NCBI RefSeq assembly: GCF_000422445.1
Contig: NZ_AULU01000024.1
Location: forward strand, 1 to 47,719
Length of the DNA stretch: 47,719 nucleotides
Origin: Paenibacillus assamensis DSM 18201
GTDB taxonomy: Bacteria > Bacillota > Bacilli > Paenibacillales > Paenibacillaceae
Direction: 5' to 3'
This document shows, piece by piece, positions 1 to 8,370 of the stretch (position 1 is its first letter; every line of letters starts with the position of its first letter). The notes beneath the pieces were generated by a model that was not told the DNA's origin, made no database searches, and worked only from the letters and a program-made list of their open reading frames with translations. The position numbers were made by a program, and so were the translations under genes.

Positions 1-22
1 GATATTGTGGATATGAATTGGG
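1..22 (+). CDS. 3' end of the 5' exon of an intron-split gene (partial)
   Basis: These bases read D-I-V-D-M-N-W plus one spare G in frame 1. If the intron is removed, this G joins AG at 2623-2624 to make a Glu codon and the frame runs on into the 3' exon without a stop. The last seven bases (AATTGGG, 16-22) pair with the intron loop at 394-400, as expected for IBS1. The rest of the gene lies upstream of the window. Confidence 0.75.
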
Positions 23-393
23 GTGCGACAAGTTCTACTATAAACGCATTACTCGCGTGAAATGTAGGGGTTTGAAATTACAAACCTAACTTTGTAACTT
101 AGTGATGGGAACGAGGAAACCATGTATTCCGAAACCATCCCGACAATACTCCTGCGTGCGTTGTAATAGACAGATTACAAGGTGCGAAGCACAGGTGGAG
201 TCGGCAGAACGAAGGCTGTAGCCACTCGAAAGAGAAGGTATGCCAACGGATATGCCGGACGGCTGAAAAACTGACTATGGTGAGAATGTCTATAAAGGAC
301 TGACGAACTGCTGAATGTACGGGCCTAGATGAAAGAACATATGGAAACATATGTGCTAACAATATGTTAGTGTGGGTGGCGACGAGTACAAAT

Positions 394-400
394 CCCAGTT
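394..400 (+). other. EBS1 loop of the group II intron
   Basis: CCCAGTT sits in the loop of a 5-bp stem (383-387 with 406-410). It is complementary to the seven bases just before the intron (16-22) with one G-U pair. This is the usual position and form of EBS1, which chooses the insertion site. Confidence 0.75.
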
Positions 401-728
401 AGGAAACTCGCTATACCGGACTATGGCGGTATCCAGCCCACAGGTTCATAAGCAGCACCTAAGGTCAGAATGCATAGCTAAAGTTACAAGGTACTTGGAA
501 AGCAAGGAACGTCGTAAAATGGGCTGTCATCCCTAGACGGTTGCTATAAGATTTAGTCTGAAAGGCATTTATCCTTGTGAGGGTAGGGGCACGACCTGTG
601 AACTTCCTGTAATGGGAAAGGAGGAACAGCCCCGAGTCTATTTAAACAAACATTCATTTTCCAAAAGTGAATTGCACCGATCAGGTAGGAATGTGGGAAA
701 CATCTTTCCAGAAAGGAGAGATGCCACA

Positions 729-2522
729 GTGCAAACACTACGATATTGGGACTACTATGGCATGACGGAGACCTTTACAGAATTATACGATAGGGCTTCT
801 CGCAAGGAATCATTCTCAAATCTTTACGATATCATCACTACAAGAGAAAATATCCTGTTAGCCCATCGAACAATTAAATCCAACAAAGGCTCTAAAACTG
901 CCGGCACAGATGGCAAAACAATCGATGACATTAAGGTGCTGACTGACGGGGAAATCGTGTCATTCATACAGCAAAAACTATTGAATTATCAACCTAAGAA
1001 AGTTAGACGAGTACTTATTCCCAAACCAAATGGTAAACAGAGACCGCTTGGTATTCCATGCATTATCGACCGAGTTATCCAACAATGCTTTAAGCAGGTT
1101 CTTGAACCTATCGCAGAAGCTCACTTCTACAAGCATAGTTATGGGTTTAGACCATTGCGTTCAACTCATCACGCATTAGCAAGAGTGCAGACTCTTATTA
1201 ATAAGGGGACTTTACACTATGTAGTTGATGTAGATATAACTGGTTTCTTTGATAATGTGAATCACGCATTGCTCATAAAGCAGTTATGGAATATGGGGAT
1301 ACAAGATAGAAAAGTCTTGCGTATCATCAGTAAAATGATGAAGGCTGAAATCGAGGGAGAAGGTATTCCCCCTAAAGGGACACCGCAAGGAGGTATCTTA
1401 TCTCCTCTGTTATCCAACATTGTGCTGAATGATCTTGATCAATGGATAGCTGGACAATGGGAGAACTTCAAAACAAATCATCAATATAGCCATAACTACG
1501 TGAAATATATACCTCTTAGAAAAACAGGTTTAAAAGAAGGTTTCATCGTACGTTACGCTGATGATTTTAAAGTTCTTTGTCGTAACTGGAAAACAGCTCA
1601 AAAGTGGTATCATGCCGTAAGACTTTACCTAAAAGATCGTCTTAAACTTGATATTTCGCCAGAAAAATCACAAATCGTAAACTTGAGAAAACGAAAATCT
1701 GAGTTCCTTGGTTTTACGATCTGGGCAGCGAAAAAAGGAAAGCGTCGGGTAGCGTACACAGGGATTAATCATAAAAAGAAATTACAGATTAAAGAAGAGG
1801 CTAAAAAACGGATTAGACACATTCAAAAGATGCCTATAGCCCTGAACGCCTATCTTTTCAATAGTTTTGTTTTAGGAATACATAATTACTTTAGCAGAGC
1901 AACCCATGTTAGTTCTGATTTCTCAGAACTTGCCTACGATCTGCGTGCTTTCATTTTTAATCGTCTTAAAGGCAAAAGATATGAACGTCCTGTAAGACCG
2001 CCACCGACCTATTCAAAATTTTATAAGAGCACTTATAGAACATTCAAAATAGGCGGTGTGTATCTATATCCCTTGGCAGATATAAAAACGGTAAACAATT
2101 TCAACTTTAGTCCAAACCTAACACCGTTCACGTACGAAGGTAGGGAACTGATACACAAGAAACTGAGACCAGATGTACAAACAGAGATAACTAAACTAAT
2201 GAAGTCTCATATTCTTGGTCGAAGTTTAGAATATATGGATAATCGGATAAGCAGATACAGCATGAGAATGGGCAGGTGCGAAATAACAGGAACATTCTTA
2301 TGCGCAGAGGATGTTCACTGCCATCACTATCTTCCGATTTATCTTAATGGAGACGACAAATTCAATAATTTGCGTATCCTTCACAAAGACGTTCACAGAC
2401 TGATTCATGCAACCCATGCAGAGACGATTGCAACACTCATATCCAGACTGGATTTGACTGAAAGCATGGTCAATACAATCAATCAATATCGGAATATGTG
2501 TAACTTGGAACCTATGAATTAA
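729..2522 (+). CDS. ltrA: Group II intron reverse transcriptase/maturase with HNH endonuclease
   Basis: The intron-encoded protein (about 597 aa) has three activities: reverse transcription for retrohoming, maturase function in splicing and DNA cleavage. The N-terminal RT domain shows KPNGKQRPLGIP, the QGGILSPLLSNIVLND block and the catalytic YADD box (encoded at 1554-1565). A maturase (X) region follows. The C-terminus has an HNH domain with CEITG, a VHCHHYLP block and NLRILHKDVHRLIH. The frame is open from an ATG at 612, but AAAGGAG at 712-718 lies 10 nt before a GTG at 729, giving an N-terminus (V)QTLRYWDYYGMTETF, which I prefer. An ATG at 762 is a further option. The gene sits in intron domain IV and its stop (2520-2522) is 15 nt before domain V. 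No frameshift or missing catalytic residue is seen. Confidence 0.93.
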   Translation: MQTLRYWDYYGMTETFTELYDRASRKESFSNLYDIITTRENILLAHRTIKSNKGSKTAGTDGKTIDDIKVLTDGEIVSFIQQKLLNYQPKKVRRVLIPKPNGKQRPLGIPCIIDRVIQQCFKQVLEPIAEAHFYKHSYGFRPLRSTHHALARVQTLINKGTLHYVVDVDITGFFDNVNHALLIKQLWNMGIQDRKVLRIISKMMKAEIEGEGIPPKGTPQGGILSPLLSNIVLNDLDQWIAGQWENFKTNHQYSHNYVKYIPLRKTGLKEGFIVRYADDFKVLCRNWKTAQKWYHAVRLYLKDRLKLDISPEKSQIVNLRKRKSEFLGFTIWAAKKGKRRVAYTGINHKKKLQIKEEAKKRIRHIQKMPIALNAYLFNSFVLGIHNYFSRATHVSSDFSELAYDLRAFIFNRLKGKRYERPVRPPPTYSKFYKSTYRTFKIGGVYLYPLADIKTVNNFNFSPNLTPFTYEGRELIHKKLRPDVQTEITKLMKSHILGRSLEYMDNRISRYSMRMGRCEITGTFLCAEDVHCHHYLPIYLNGDDKFNNLRILHKDVHRLIHATHAETIATLISRLDLTESMVNTINQYRNMCNLEPMN

Positions 2523-2537
2523 TAGTTTAAATAGATG

Positions 2538-2574
2538 GAGCGCCGTATGAGGTGAAAGTCTCACGTACGGTGCG
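2538..2574 (+). other. Group II intron domain V (catalytic hairpin)
   Basis: An 8-bp lower stem (2540-2547 with 2566-2573, one G-U), an inner stem TGAG/CTCA and a GAAA loop make the small, highly conserved domain V. The AGC catalytic triad is at 2539-2541. Confidence 0.85.
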
Positions 2575-2622
2575 GAGTGGGGGAACAGCTGGAGATTACT
2601 TCAAAAGCTTACCTATCACTAC

Positions 2623-3584
2623 AGCTTGCTTTCCGTCAGCAGAAAAAGAGCAAAGCGCATACAGGTCGCTATTATTGGGTAGGGACGCGTAATATTGATG
2701 GATACGTAAGAGGGAATGAATCACGTTACACGCTGCCAATCAAGCGAGGGAGCCATCCGAATGATGGCTTCAAAAATGTAACCGTCAAGCCAGGCTATCA
2801 TTTTAAGTTTGATCTCATGACGAAGGGCAATATGTTTGGACCTAACGATTCCATTCGCATTACACCAACGTTTGAGTTCGTGAGTCGTGATGGCAAGCGT
2901 CGTCAAGACGTGGATTTGTATTACCACGCGCCAGATCGAAACTTTGTAAGGGTAGGCTCTTCATTTGATACGATTGAGCGGGAAATTACTTTAAATGAAA
3001 GGCTCCGCAATCTTCATCCGCTGCAAATCGAACAGACGGGACGTGCTTTTTATCAGTTATATCGTCATCAGCTTTCTCAAGGTGAGCAGGTATTTATGCA
3101 GCAATGGTTAAGGCAGGTCGATCGTCCAACGAAAACGGGTGGATTTAGTCATATGAAGATACCAGGTGAGCTCCGCTTATTCAGAGGGCCGACTCAGTTA
3201 CCGAATGGCGTAAATCCATATCGGGCCTATGCTGCTGAACAACAATGGTATGGTGAGTTTGGCATTCCATCGAAAATATACGTTGTACAGAAAGGATTTC
3301 CACTGCACCGACAATTTTCGTTTAGAGAAGATGCTTCATTTTTCTTGAAAGACGGCTATATTATTGTAAATTTCAATGTGGAAACCATTCGTGAAGGGCG
3401 GATGAATGACCCGCATCTGCAGTACATACATGCTCCATTATCGAATCAATGGCGGCGGGAAGGTTTCGTGCATAGCGTCACTGATCCATATGGTGCCACA
3501 TTCCATCTAAAGGATGGCGATATTCTACTCTACGACGCAGCTCAGTCCTCGCGTGATGATTATCGTGTTAGGGGTACTCATTAA
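2623..3584 (+). CDS. 3' exon of intron-split gene, C-terminal part of a DUF5704-like protein
   Basis: After splicing to bases 1-22 this gives at least 327 residues ending at the TAA at 3582-3584, and the true N-terminus lies outside the window. The open frame runs back to a GTG at 2577, but those codons are intron domains V-VI and should not be counted. The visible part has no obvious membrane segment and no catalytic motif I recognise. It is rich in aromatic and basic residues, with stretches such as YHFKFDLMTKGNMFGPND, QQWYGEFGIPSKIYVV and FFLKDGYIIVNFNVETI. From memory these resemble the C-terminal part of DUF5704 proteins, large proteins of unknown function common in Paenibacillus. I could not confirm this by search. 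It is expressed as full-length protein only if the intron splices. Confidence 0.6.
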
Positions 3585-3690
3585 TGGGGATCTCTAACCA
3601 GCAGTCACTTTTTGTTTTAAAAAGTTAAACTTTTATGCTAGGCAGTGCCTGTTAACTGTCACTCTTGAGTAAGCTGCATACAATAGCAGA

Positions 3691-3748
3691 ATGTGCATAT
3701 ATAGGAACGTGTACATGCGTTATTGCATGTACACGGATATATGCATAT
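3691..3748 (+). promoter_or_regulatory. Long two-part hairpin directly upstream of a ribosome binding site
   Basis: The inner stem is 11 perfect pairs (3708-3718 with 3725-3735) around a 6-nt loop. The outer stem is 9 perfect pairs (3694-3702 with 3737-3745) extended by 3 more with one G-U. The arms are separated only by a small asymmetric internal loop (AGGAA against G). No T-run follows, so it is not a normal terminator. The AAGGAG ribosome binding site starts one base after it (3749/3750), so it could control translation, stabilise the mRNA or be an operator. Confidence 0.55.
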
Positions 3749-3762
3749 AAGGAGATGATGGC

Positions 3763-4344
3763 GTGAGAGTTCGAAGCCGTGGCAAGGGACGACGTTCACC
3801 GTTAATCGGAGTTGTATTATTGTTTATGCTGATCGTATGGCCATCTTATCAAATTTATAATTTACTGCATGCAAATCAAAAATCAGTAGCAGTTGAGCGT
3901 CTGTTGTATGAAGCTGCGTATTTAAATGTACAGATGCTGGAGGGGGCTATGAGAGAAGCTCAAGCTTCCTTGACGGCTTCGGGTTGGAATGAGTGGAAGA
4001 CGAATGCGTACGCTGCCCAGTATGTACATGAACGGTTGCGACAAGCTACTGGGGAGGATCGTGTACCAGAACTAGTTGTCTTCGAAAAAATGGTGGACTT
4101 GATCACCGTCGTTCAAATTAATGGAGATCGTCAATTGAAGGAGCAGGAGCGTAAACAAATTGCTGATGCAGCTGCAGCTATGCCAACATTTGTGGAACGG
4201 TATGGTCAATTTATGACAGAACAAGGGAAAGTGCTGTCATCTAAAGCGGAAGAATTGGAAGCATTAGCGTCACAAATACTTTTGGAAGTGTCGGAATCAG
4301 ACACAGAAATGTCGAATCCAGAACCAGATAAAGGACATGAATAG
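3763..4344 (+). CDS. Membrane-anchored protein of unknown function
   Basis: This 193-aa protein starts at GTG after AAGGAG (3749-3754). It has a basic N-terminus (MRVRSRGKGRR), one hydrophobic segment at about residues 14-33, and then a long, charged, Glu/Gln/Ala-rich, probably helical domain facing outward (N-in topology by the positive-inside rule). I see no enzymatic motif. It ends about 150 nt before hemA and has its own long upstream hairpin, so co-regulation with heme synthesis cannot be assumed. I do not recognise the family. Confidence 0.7.
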   Translation: MRVRSRGKGRRSPLIGVVLLFMLIVWPSYQIYNLLHANQKSVAVERLLYEAAYLNVQMLEGAMREAQASLTASGWNEWKTNAYAAQYVHERLRQATGEDRVPELVVFEKMVDLITVVQINGDRQLKEQERKQIADAAAAMPTFVERYGQFMTEQGKVLSSKAEELEALASQILLEVSESDTEMSNPEPDKGHE

Positions 4345-4434
4345 CAGGTATAGGGTAAAGATTGTCGTGGAAACGTAAACAATGGAATCATTTTCAAACA
4401 TTCTTCATATTTAGCGCTATAGTTAGGCAGGAAC

Positions 4435-4445
4435 TATGCTATAAT
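4435..4445 (+). promoter_or_regulatory. Candidate extended -10 promoter for the hem operon
   Basis: TGCTATAAT (4437-4445) is a perfect extended -10 box, about 50 nt before the hemA start. No convincing -35 was found, which is tolerated with an extended -10. Confidence 0.5.
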
Positions 4446-4496
4446 CATTATGATTTCAACTATGTTCTAAATACGTGTAAAGCAGGTGAATACCCC

Positions 4497-5900
4497 ATGC
4501 ATCTTGTTGTCGTCGGAATGAACTACCGAACGGCGCCTGTCGAAATTCGAGAGAAATTCGCGATACCGGAGTCACAATTACAAGAGGCTGTTCAACAGCT
4601 CAGATATACGAAGAGTGTTCTGGAATGTGTAGTTGTATCCACGTGCAACCGTATGGAGATGTATGTTGTGGTGGATCGGCTTCATATGTGCGGTCATTTT
4701 ATCCGCAGTTTCATGGAGCAGTGGTTTGGATTACCTAGACAGCAATTTACGCCTTATTTATATATATATGAAGATGATCAGGCTGTGGAGCATTTGTTCC
4801 GTGTTACATCAGGACTTGATTCTATGATCGTAGGAGAGACTCAGATCCTCGGTCAAGTTAAGCATGCGTTCTTGTTTGCGCAGGAGCAAGGTACAACCGG
4901 AACATGCTTTAATTATTTGTTCAAGCAGGCGGTTACATTCGCTAAACGCGTCCAGTCTGAGACCAATATAAACGACAATGTTGTGTCGGTTAGCTATGCA
5001 GCTGTAGAGCTTGGTAAACGTATATATGGCTCCTTCAAAGGGAAAAATGTACTAATTATCGGAGCAGGGGAAATGAGTGAGTTGACGGCGAAGCATCTGC
5101 ACAGCAACGGTGCTGCTCGCGTTATGGTTGCCAACCGAACGAGAGAGCGGGCAGAAGAACTAGCAGGGCAATTTAATGGTACTGCTGGCACACTTCAAGA
5201 TATGGAGCGCTTCCTATTAGAGGCTGATGTCGTTATCAGTTCAACAGGGGCTGCAGGATATGTTTTGAATGCTTCTGATGTTGATAAAGTGCTTAAACAG
5301 CGTCGTTCACGACCATTGTTCTTGATCGATATAGCCGTGCCAAGGGATCTTGATCCTGCGATCAGTGACTTACCGAACGTGTTCTTGTATGACATCGATG
5401 ACTTGGAAGGTATCGTTCAGAGCAATATGGAGATACGTAAGCGTGAAGGCGAGAAGATAGAATCACTTATTGCAGCTGAGATGGATCAATACCATCAGTG
5501 GCAGAAGATGCTTGGTGTTACTCCACTTATTCGCTCACTGCAATTCAAAGCAGAGAAGATTCATCAGGAGACATTGGACAGCATGTTCAATAAGCTGCCG
5601 GAATTGTCTGAACATGAAGCCAAAGTGATTCGTCGTCTTACGAAGAGTATGCTCAATCAAATGATGCATGATCCGATTCTTCAGATCAAAGAGCTTGCTG
5701 CGCAGAAGAAGAGTGAGGAAGCATTACAGTTATTTACCCAATTATTTGCTCTTGAAGACAATGTGTCACACCCGGGTAAGGAACCTAACACTTCTTCTTC
5801 AGCTAAATCATTGAATCGCAATCGTACGGATCAGCGTGAATCTGCAGATGATCCTGAGCGTGTCACATCTGGATTGTCATGGGCAGCCGTCACATGGTAA
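4497..5900 (+). CDS. hemA: Glutamyl-tRNA reductase
   Basis: It reduces glutamyl-tRNA(Glu) to glutamate-1-semialdehyde, the first committed step of C5-pathway tetrapyrrole synthesis. The start is ATG 4497 (MHLVVVGMNYRTAPVEIREKF), 8 nt after AGGTGA. The frame is open further upstream, but those codons lack family similarity. The active-site Cys is in STCNR (Cys50). GLDSMIVGETQILGQVK follows, then a Rossmann region with VLIIGAGEMSELTAKHL and the C-terminal dimerisation helices. At about 467 aa it is slightly long. The last ~45 residues after ALEDN are Ser/Asn/Arg-rich and look like a disordered tail. It is the first gene of the hem cluster, and hemX follows within 30 nt. Confidence 0.97.
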   Translation: MHLVVVGMNYRTAPVEIREKFAIPESQLQEAVQQLRYTKSVLECVVVSTCNRMEMYVVVDRLHMCGHFIRSFMEQWFGLPRQQFTPYLYIYEDDQAVEHLFRVTSGLDSMIVGETQILGQVKHAFLFAQEQGTTGTCFNYLFKQAVTFAKRVQSETNINDNVVSVSYAAVELGKRIYGSFKGKNVLIIGAGEMSELTAKHLHSNGAARVMVANRTRERAEELAGQFNGTAGTLQDMERFLLEADVVISSTGAAGYVLNASDVDKVLKQRRSRPLFLIDIAVPRDLDPAISDLPNVFLYDIDDLEGIVQSNMEIRKREGEKIESLIAAEMDQYHQWQKMLGVTPLIRSLQFKAEKIHQETLDSMFNKLPELSEHEAKVIRRLTKSMLNQMMHDPILQIKELAAQKKSEEALQLFTQLFALEDNVSHPGKEPNTSSSAKSLNRNRTDQRESADDPERVTSGLSWAAVTW

Positions 5901-5930
5901 GCGATGGAAGACGGGGGGCGACAGGCTGCA

Positions 5931-6758
5931 ATGATTACAAGTAATTGGATTTACGATGCGATCATTTACACATATGCCCTGAGCCTTCTGTTTTATTTCT
6001 CTGACTTCGTTGATATTAATCGGAGAGCGAAGCGGATGGGCACAGGGCTTCTTATATTTGTTTGGGTGCTGCAAACGATATTTCTTGTGATTCGGATGAT
6101 TAACCATCGGGACGTACCGATATTTACAACCTTTGAATTCATGTTTTTATTTTCATGGATACTCGTTACCGCTTCCTTAGTTATAAGTCGATTTTTTCAT
6201 ATTGAATTTATCGTCTTCTTCGTAAATTTAATTGGCTTTGCTTTACTTATTGTTAACATGCTGAATGATCCTACATCTTCTACTGCTTTATTGGAGTGGG
6301 AAATGATGGGCAATATTTTATCGCTGCATATCTTTTTGGCGGCATGTGGCTTTGCAGCACTAACGGTAAGCGGTATTTATGCGGGGATGTACATATTCCT
6401 CCATCATCGACTCAAGTCTCGCAAATGGTCGAATGCTGTTCGACGACTGCCGAGCTTGGAGCGAATGCAGCGTTCATCGTTAACCGCATCTGTCATCGGT
6501 GTACCACTATTTCTATTATCTCTTTCCGTAGCTGTAGTGTCTGTGATGTTGGGTGAGCGGCATGAGCTTCTCCTTGATATTAAAGTATGGTTTACACTAT
6601 TCTCACTAGGATTGTACAGCTATTATTTCTATAAGCGTCACAGAGGAAAAATGACTGGGCTTCACATTGCTTGGTTGAATCTTATCTGCTACGGTACGAT
6701 GTTGTTGAATTACGCACTGAATAGCTTGTCAGGATTTCATCGCTGGATGGGAGTGTGA
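5931..6758 (+). CDS. hemX: HemX/CcsA-type integral membrane protein of the heme operon
   Basis: This polytopic membrane protein (about 275 aa, roughly eight hydrophobic segments) belongs to the cytochrome c assembly (CcsA/HemX) family. In B. subtilis HemX is reported to lower the amount of HemA, so it acts as a negative effector of heme synthesis. Evidence is position (hemA-hemX as in Bacillus), the N-terminus MITSNWIYDAIIYTYALSLL, and the mid-protein LSLHIFLAACGFAALTVSGI segment typical of the family. ATG 5931 is chosen because the family begins just before the W-[IL]-Y-D-A motif. An in-frame ATG at 5904 would add nine polar residues. It ends 3 nt before sirC. Confidence 0.88.
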   Translation: MITSNWIYDAIIYTYALSLLFYFSDFVDINRRAKRMGTGLLIFVWVLQTIFLVIRMINHRDVPIFTTFEFMFLFSWILVTASLVISRFFHIEFIVFFVNLIGFALLIVNMLNDPTSSTALLEWEMMGNILSLHIFLAACGFAALTVSGIYAGMYIFLHHRLKSRKWSNAVRRLPSLERMQRSSLTASVIGVPLFLLSLSVAVVSVMLGERHELLLDIKVWFTLFSLGLYSYYFYKRHRGKMTGLHIAWLNLICYGTMLLNYALNSLSGFHRWMGV

Positions 6759-6761
6759 CAG

Positions 6762-7430
6762 ATGGGCCAGCCGCTTGAGTACCCGCAATATGCAATTATG
6801 TTAAACATGAAAGAGAAACGTAGTGTCGTCGTTGGAGGCGGCATCGTTGCGACGCGTAAGGTGAAGCAGTTGCTGGATAGCGGCGCCGAAGTTATGGTTG
6901 TCAGCCCTACGCTGACGCCAGCACTTCGGCGTTTGTTGCAAGAAGGGGCGATTTGCGTGCAACTGCGTGACTATGAACGTATAGATTTGCATGATGCCAT
7001 GCTCGTATTTGCCGCAACCGATGATGAAAGTGTGAATTTGCAAATTGCTGAGGATGCGCGAGCAATACGTGGACTAGTTAACGTTGCTCATGCTCCCCAT
7101 CTATCTGATTTTACGAATCCAGGTGTTCTCAGGTATGGTCCTATTCAAATAAATGTATCCACAGGTGGAGCGAGCCCGACTTTAACAAGGCATATTGTCG
7201 ACAAAGTTGATCGTATCATTGATGATCGTCTTGGCATACTTGCTGAGTGCTTGCTCGAGTCAAGATTGGCAGCACAGCGCACAATTGCCAACGAGACTTT
7301 TCGTCATGAAATGTTAAGACGATTTGGAGATGTATGTTGGGAAGCGTGGGAGCGGCAGCAGCCTTTTCCAGAATGGGAGACTTGGTTTCATGAAACATTT
7401 CCGCTGCGAACGGCAAGCGAGGAGGAATAG
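6762..7430 (+). CDS. sirC: Precorrin-2 dehydrogenase (siroheme synthase, NAD-dependent)
   Basis: It oxidises precorrin-2 to sirohydrochlorin with NAD+, a step toward siroheme; some relatives also chelate iron. At 222 aa it is the short Met8p/CysG-N type. The Rossmann loop is [23 protein letters not shown] near the N-terminus. The family [14 protein letters not shown] segment is in the middle, with a short helical C-terminus. Its place between hemX and hemC, with a cobA/hemD fusion downstream, puts siroheme and heme synthesis in one operon. The start lies 3 nt after the hemX stop with GGGAG upstream. Confidence 0.9.
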   Translation: MGQPLEYPQYAIMLNMKEKRSVVVGGGIVATRKVKQLLDSGAEVMVVSPTLTPALRRLLQEGAICVQLRDYERIDLHDAMLVFAATDDESVNLQIAEDARAIRGLVNVAHAPHLSDFTNPGVLRYGPIQINVSTGGASPTLTRHIVDKVDRIIDDRLGILAECLLESRLAAQRTIANETFRHEMLRRFGDVCWEAWERQQPFPEWETWFHETFPLRTASEEE

Positions 7431-7435
7431 ACGAC

Positions 7436-8365
7436 ATGAGAGTAATTAGAGTAGGCACAAGACAAAGCGCATTGGCACTTACACAGACAGGACATGTCAT
7501 ATCGGCATTGGAACGCATTTGCCGTGAAGAAGGGCTTCCTTATACATTTGAGACACATAAGATCGTTACGAAAGGCGATCAAATTCTCGACGTTACACTA
7601 TCCAAAGTTGGCGGTAAAGGCTTGTTCGTCAAGGAGATTGAGCAGGCGCTGTTTGATGATCATATAGATATGGCTGTACATAGTATGAAAGATATGCCGT
7701 ATGCATTGCCTGAAGGGCTTTGTATCGGTGCGGTGCCGAAACGAGAGGATCCGAGAGATTGTCTTATTATGAAAGAAGGGACAAGCTTAGCTGACTTGCC
7801 GCACGGTGCAAAAGTGGGGACGAGTAGTTTACGTCGTTCCTGCCAGCTGCAAGGGAACCGTCCTGATTTGAACATCGAGTCTTTGCGAGGCAATATTGAT
7901 ACGCGACTGAAGAAGTTGGAGAGTGAAGGCTTCGATGCGATCGTGTTAGCTGCGGCGGGACTGCATCGCATGGAGTGGCAATCCAAGATTACGGCGTATT
8001 TACCAACAGACGTATGTATACCAGCTGTTGGACAAGGGGCGCTTGCTATCGAGTGTCGTAGTGAAGATGAAGATTTGCTGCGGCTATTGCGCCATTATCA
8101 TTGTGAGGATACGTCGCTCACGGTTCGCGCTGAACGAGCATTTCTAGGTAGGTTAAATGGTGGGTGCCAAGTTCCTATCGGAGCTTATGCGACTCAAGAT
8201 GATGCAGGAGTGCTTACGCTGGTCGGACTCGTTGGAACACCTGACGGAGAAATGATGTTGAGCGATACGTTGACAGGGACGGACGCTGAGGCGTTGGGTG
8301 TTGCTGTCGCTGAGCGTTTATTAGAACGAGGAGCTGAACCAATACTGGCACGTTGGAAAGGTTGA
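7436..8365 (+). CDS. hemC: Hydroxymethylbilane synthase (porphobilinogen deaminase)
   Basis: It polymerises four porphobilinogens into hydroxymethylbilane. The 309-aa length is normal. Visible motifs are [13 protein letters not shown] at the N-terminus, [19 protein letters not shown] and [13 protein letters not shown], where Cys244 carries the dipyrromethane cofactor. GAGGAGG lies before the ATG. It is the fourth gene of the operon, and its stop is 5 nt before the cobA/hemD start. Confidence 0.97.
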   Translation: MRVIRVGTRQSALALTQTGHVISALERICREEGLPYTFETHKIVTKGDQILDVTLSKVGGKGLFVKEIEQALFDDHIDMAVHSMKDMPYALPEGLCIGAVPKREDPRDCLIMKEGTSLADLPHGAKVGTSSLRRSCQLQGNRPDLNIESLRGNIDTRLKKLESEGFDAIVLAAAGLHRMEWQSKITAYLPTDVCIPAVGQGALAIECRSEDEDLLRLLRHYHCEDTSLTVRAERAFLGRLNGGCQVPIGAYATQDDAGVLTLVGLVGTPDGEMMLSDTLTGTDAEALGVAVAERLLERGAEPILARWKG

Positions 8366-8370
8366 TCACT

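Larger units (their letters stand above)
23..2622 (+). mobile_element. Complete group II intron with encoded protein
   Basis: The 5' end GTGCGAC at 23 fits the group II consensus GUGYG. A domain V hairpin with an AGC triad lies at 2538-2574, followed by a domain VI-like segment ending CTATCACTAC at 2622 (terminal AY). The loop CCCAGTT (394-400), held by a CGAGT/ACTCG stem (383-387 with 406-410), pairs with exon bases AATTGGG (16-22) over 7 bp with one G-U wobble, which is the EBS1-IBS1 contact. Removing exactly 23-2622 (2600 nt) restores the host reading frame. Domains I-III fill 23 to about 600 and the protein is encoded in domain IV. Such introns splice by lariat formation and retrohome through the RT/maturase/endonuclease. 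All parts look intact, so it is probably active or recently active. The 5' end and EBS1 are well supported. The 3' end is inferred from frame restoration and the A at 2615, with 7 nt after it as a plausible branch point. Confidence 0.9.

Noticed and set aside
3600..3625. CACTTTTT/AAAAAGT inverted repeat after the intron-split gene
   Set aside because: It is only A/T pairs with no clear T-tail, too weak to call a terminator.
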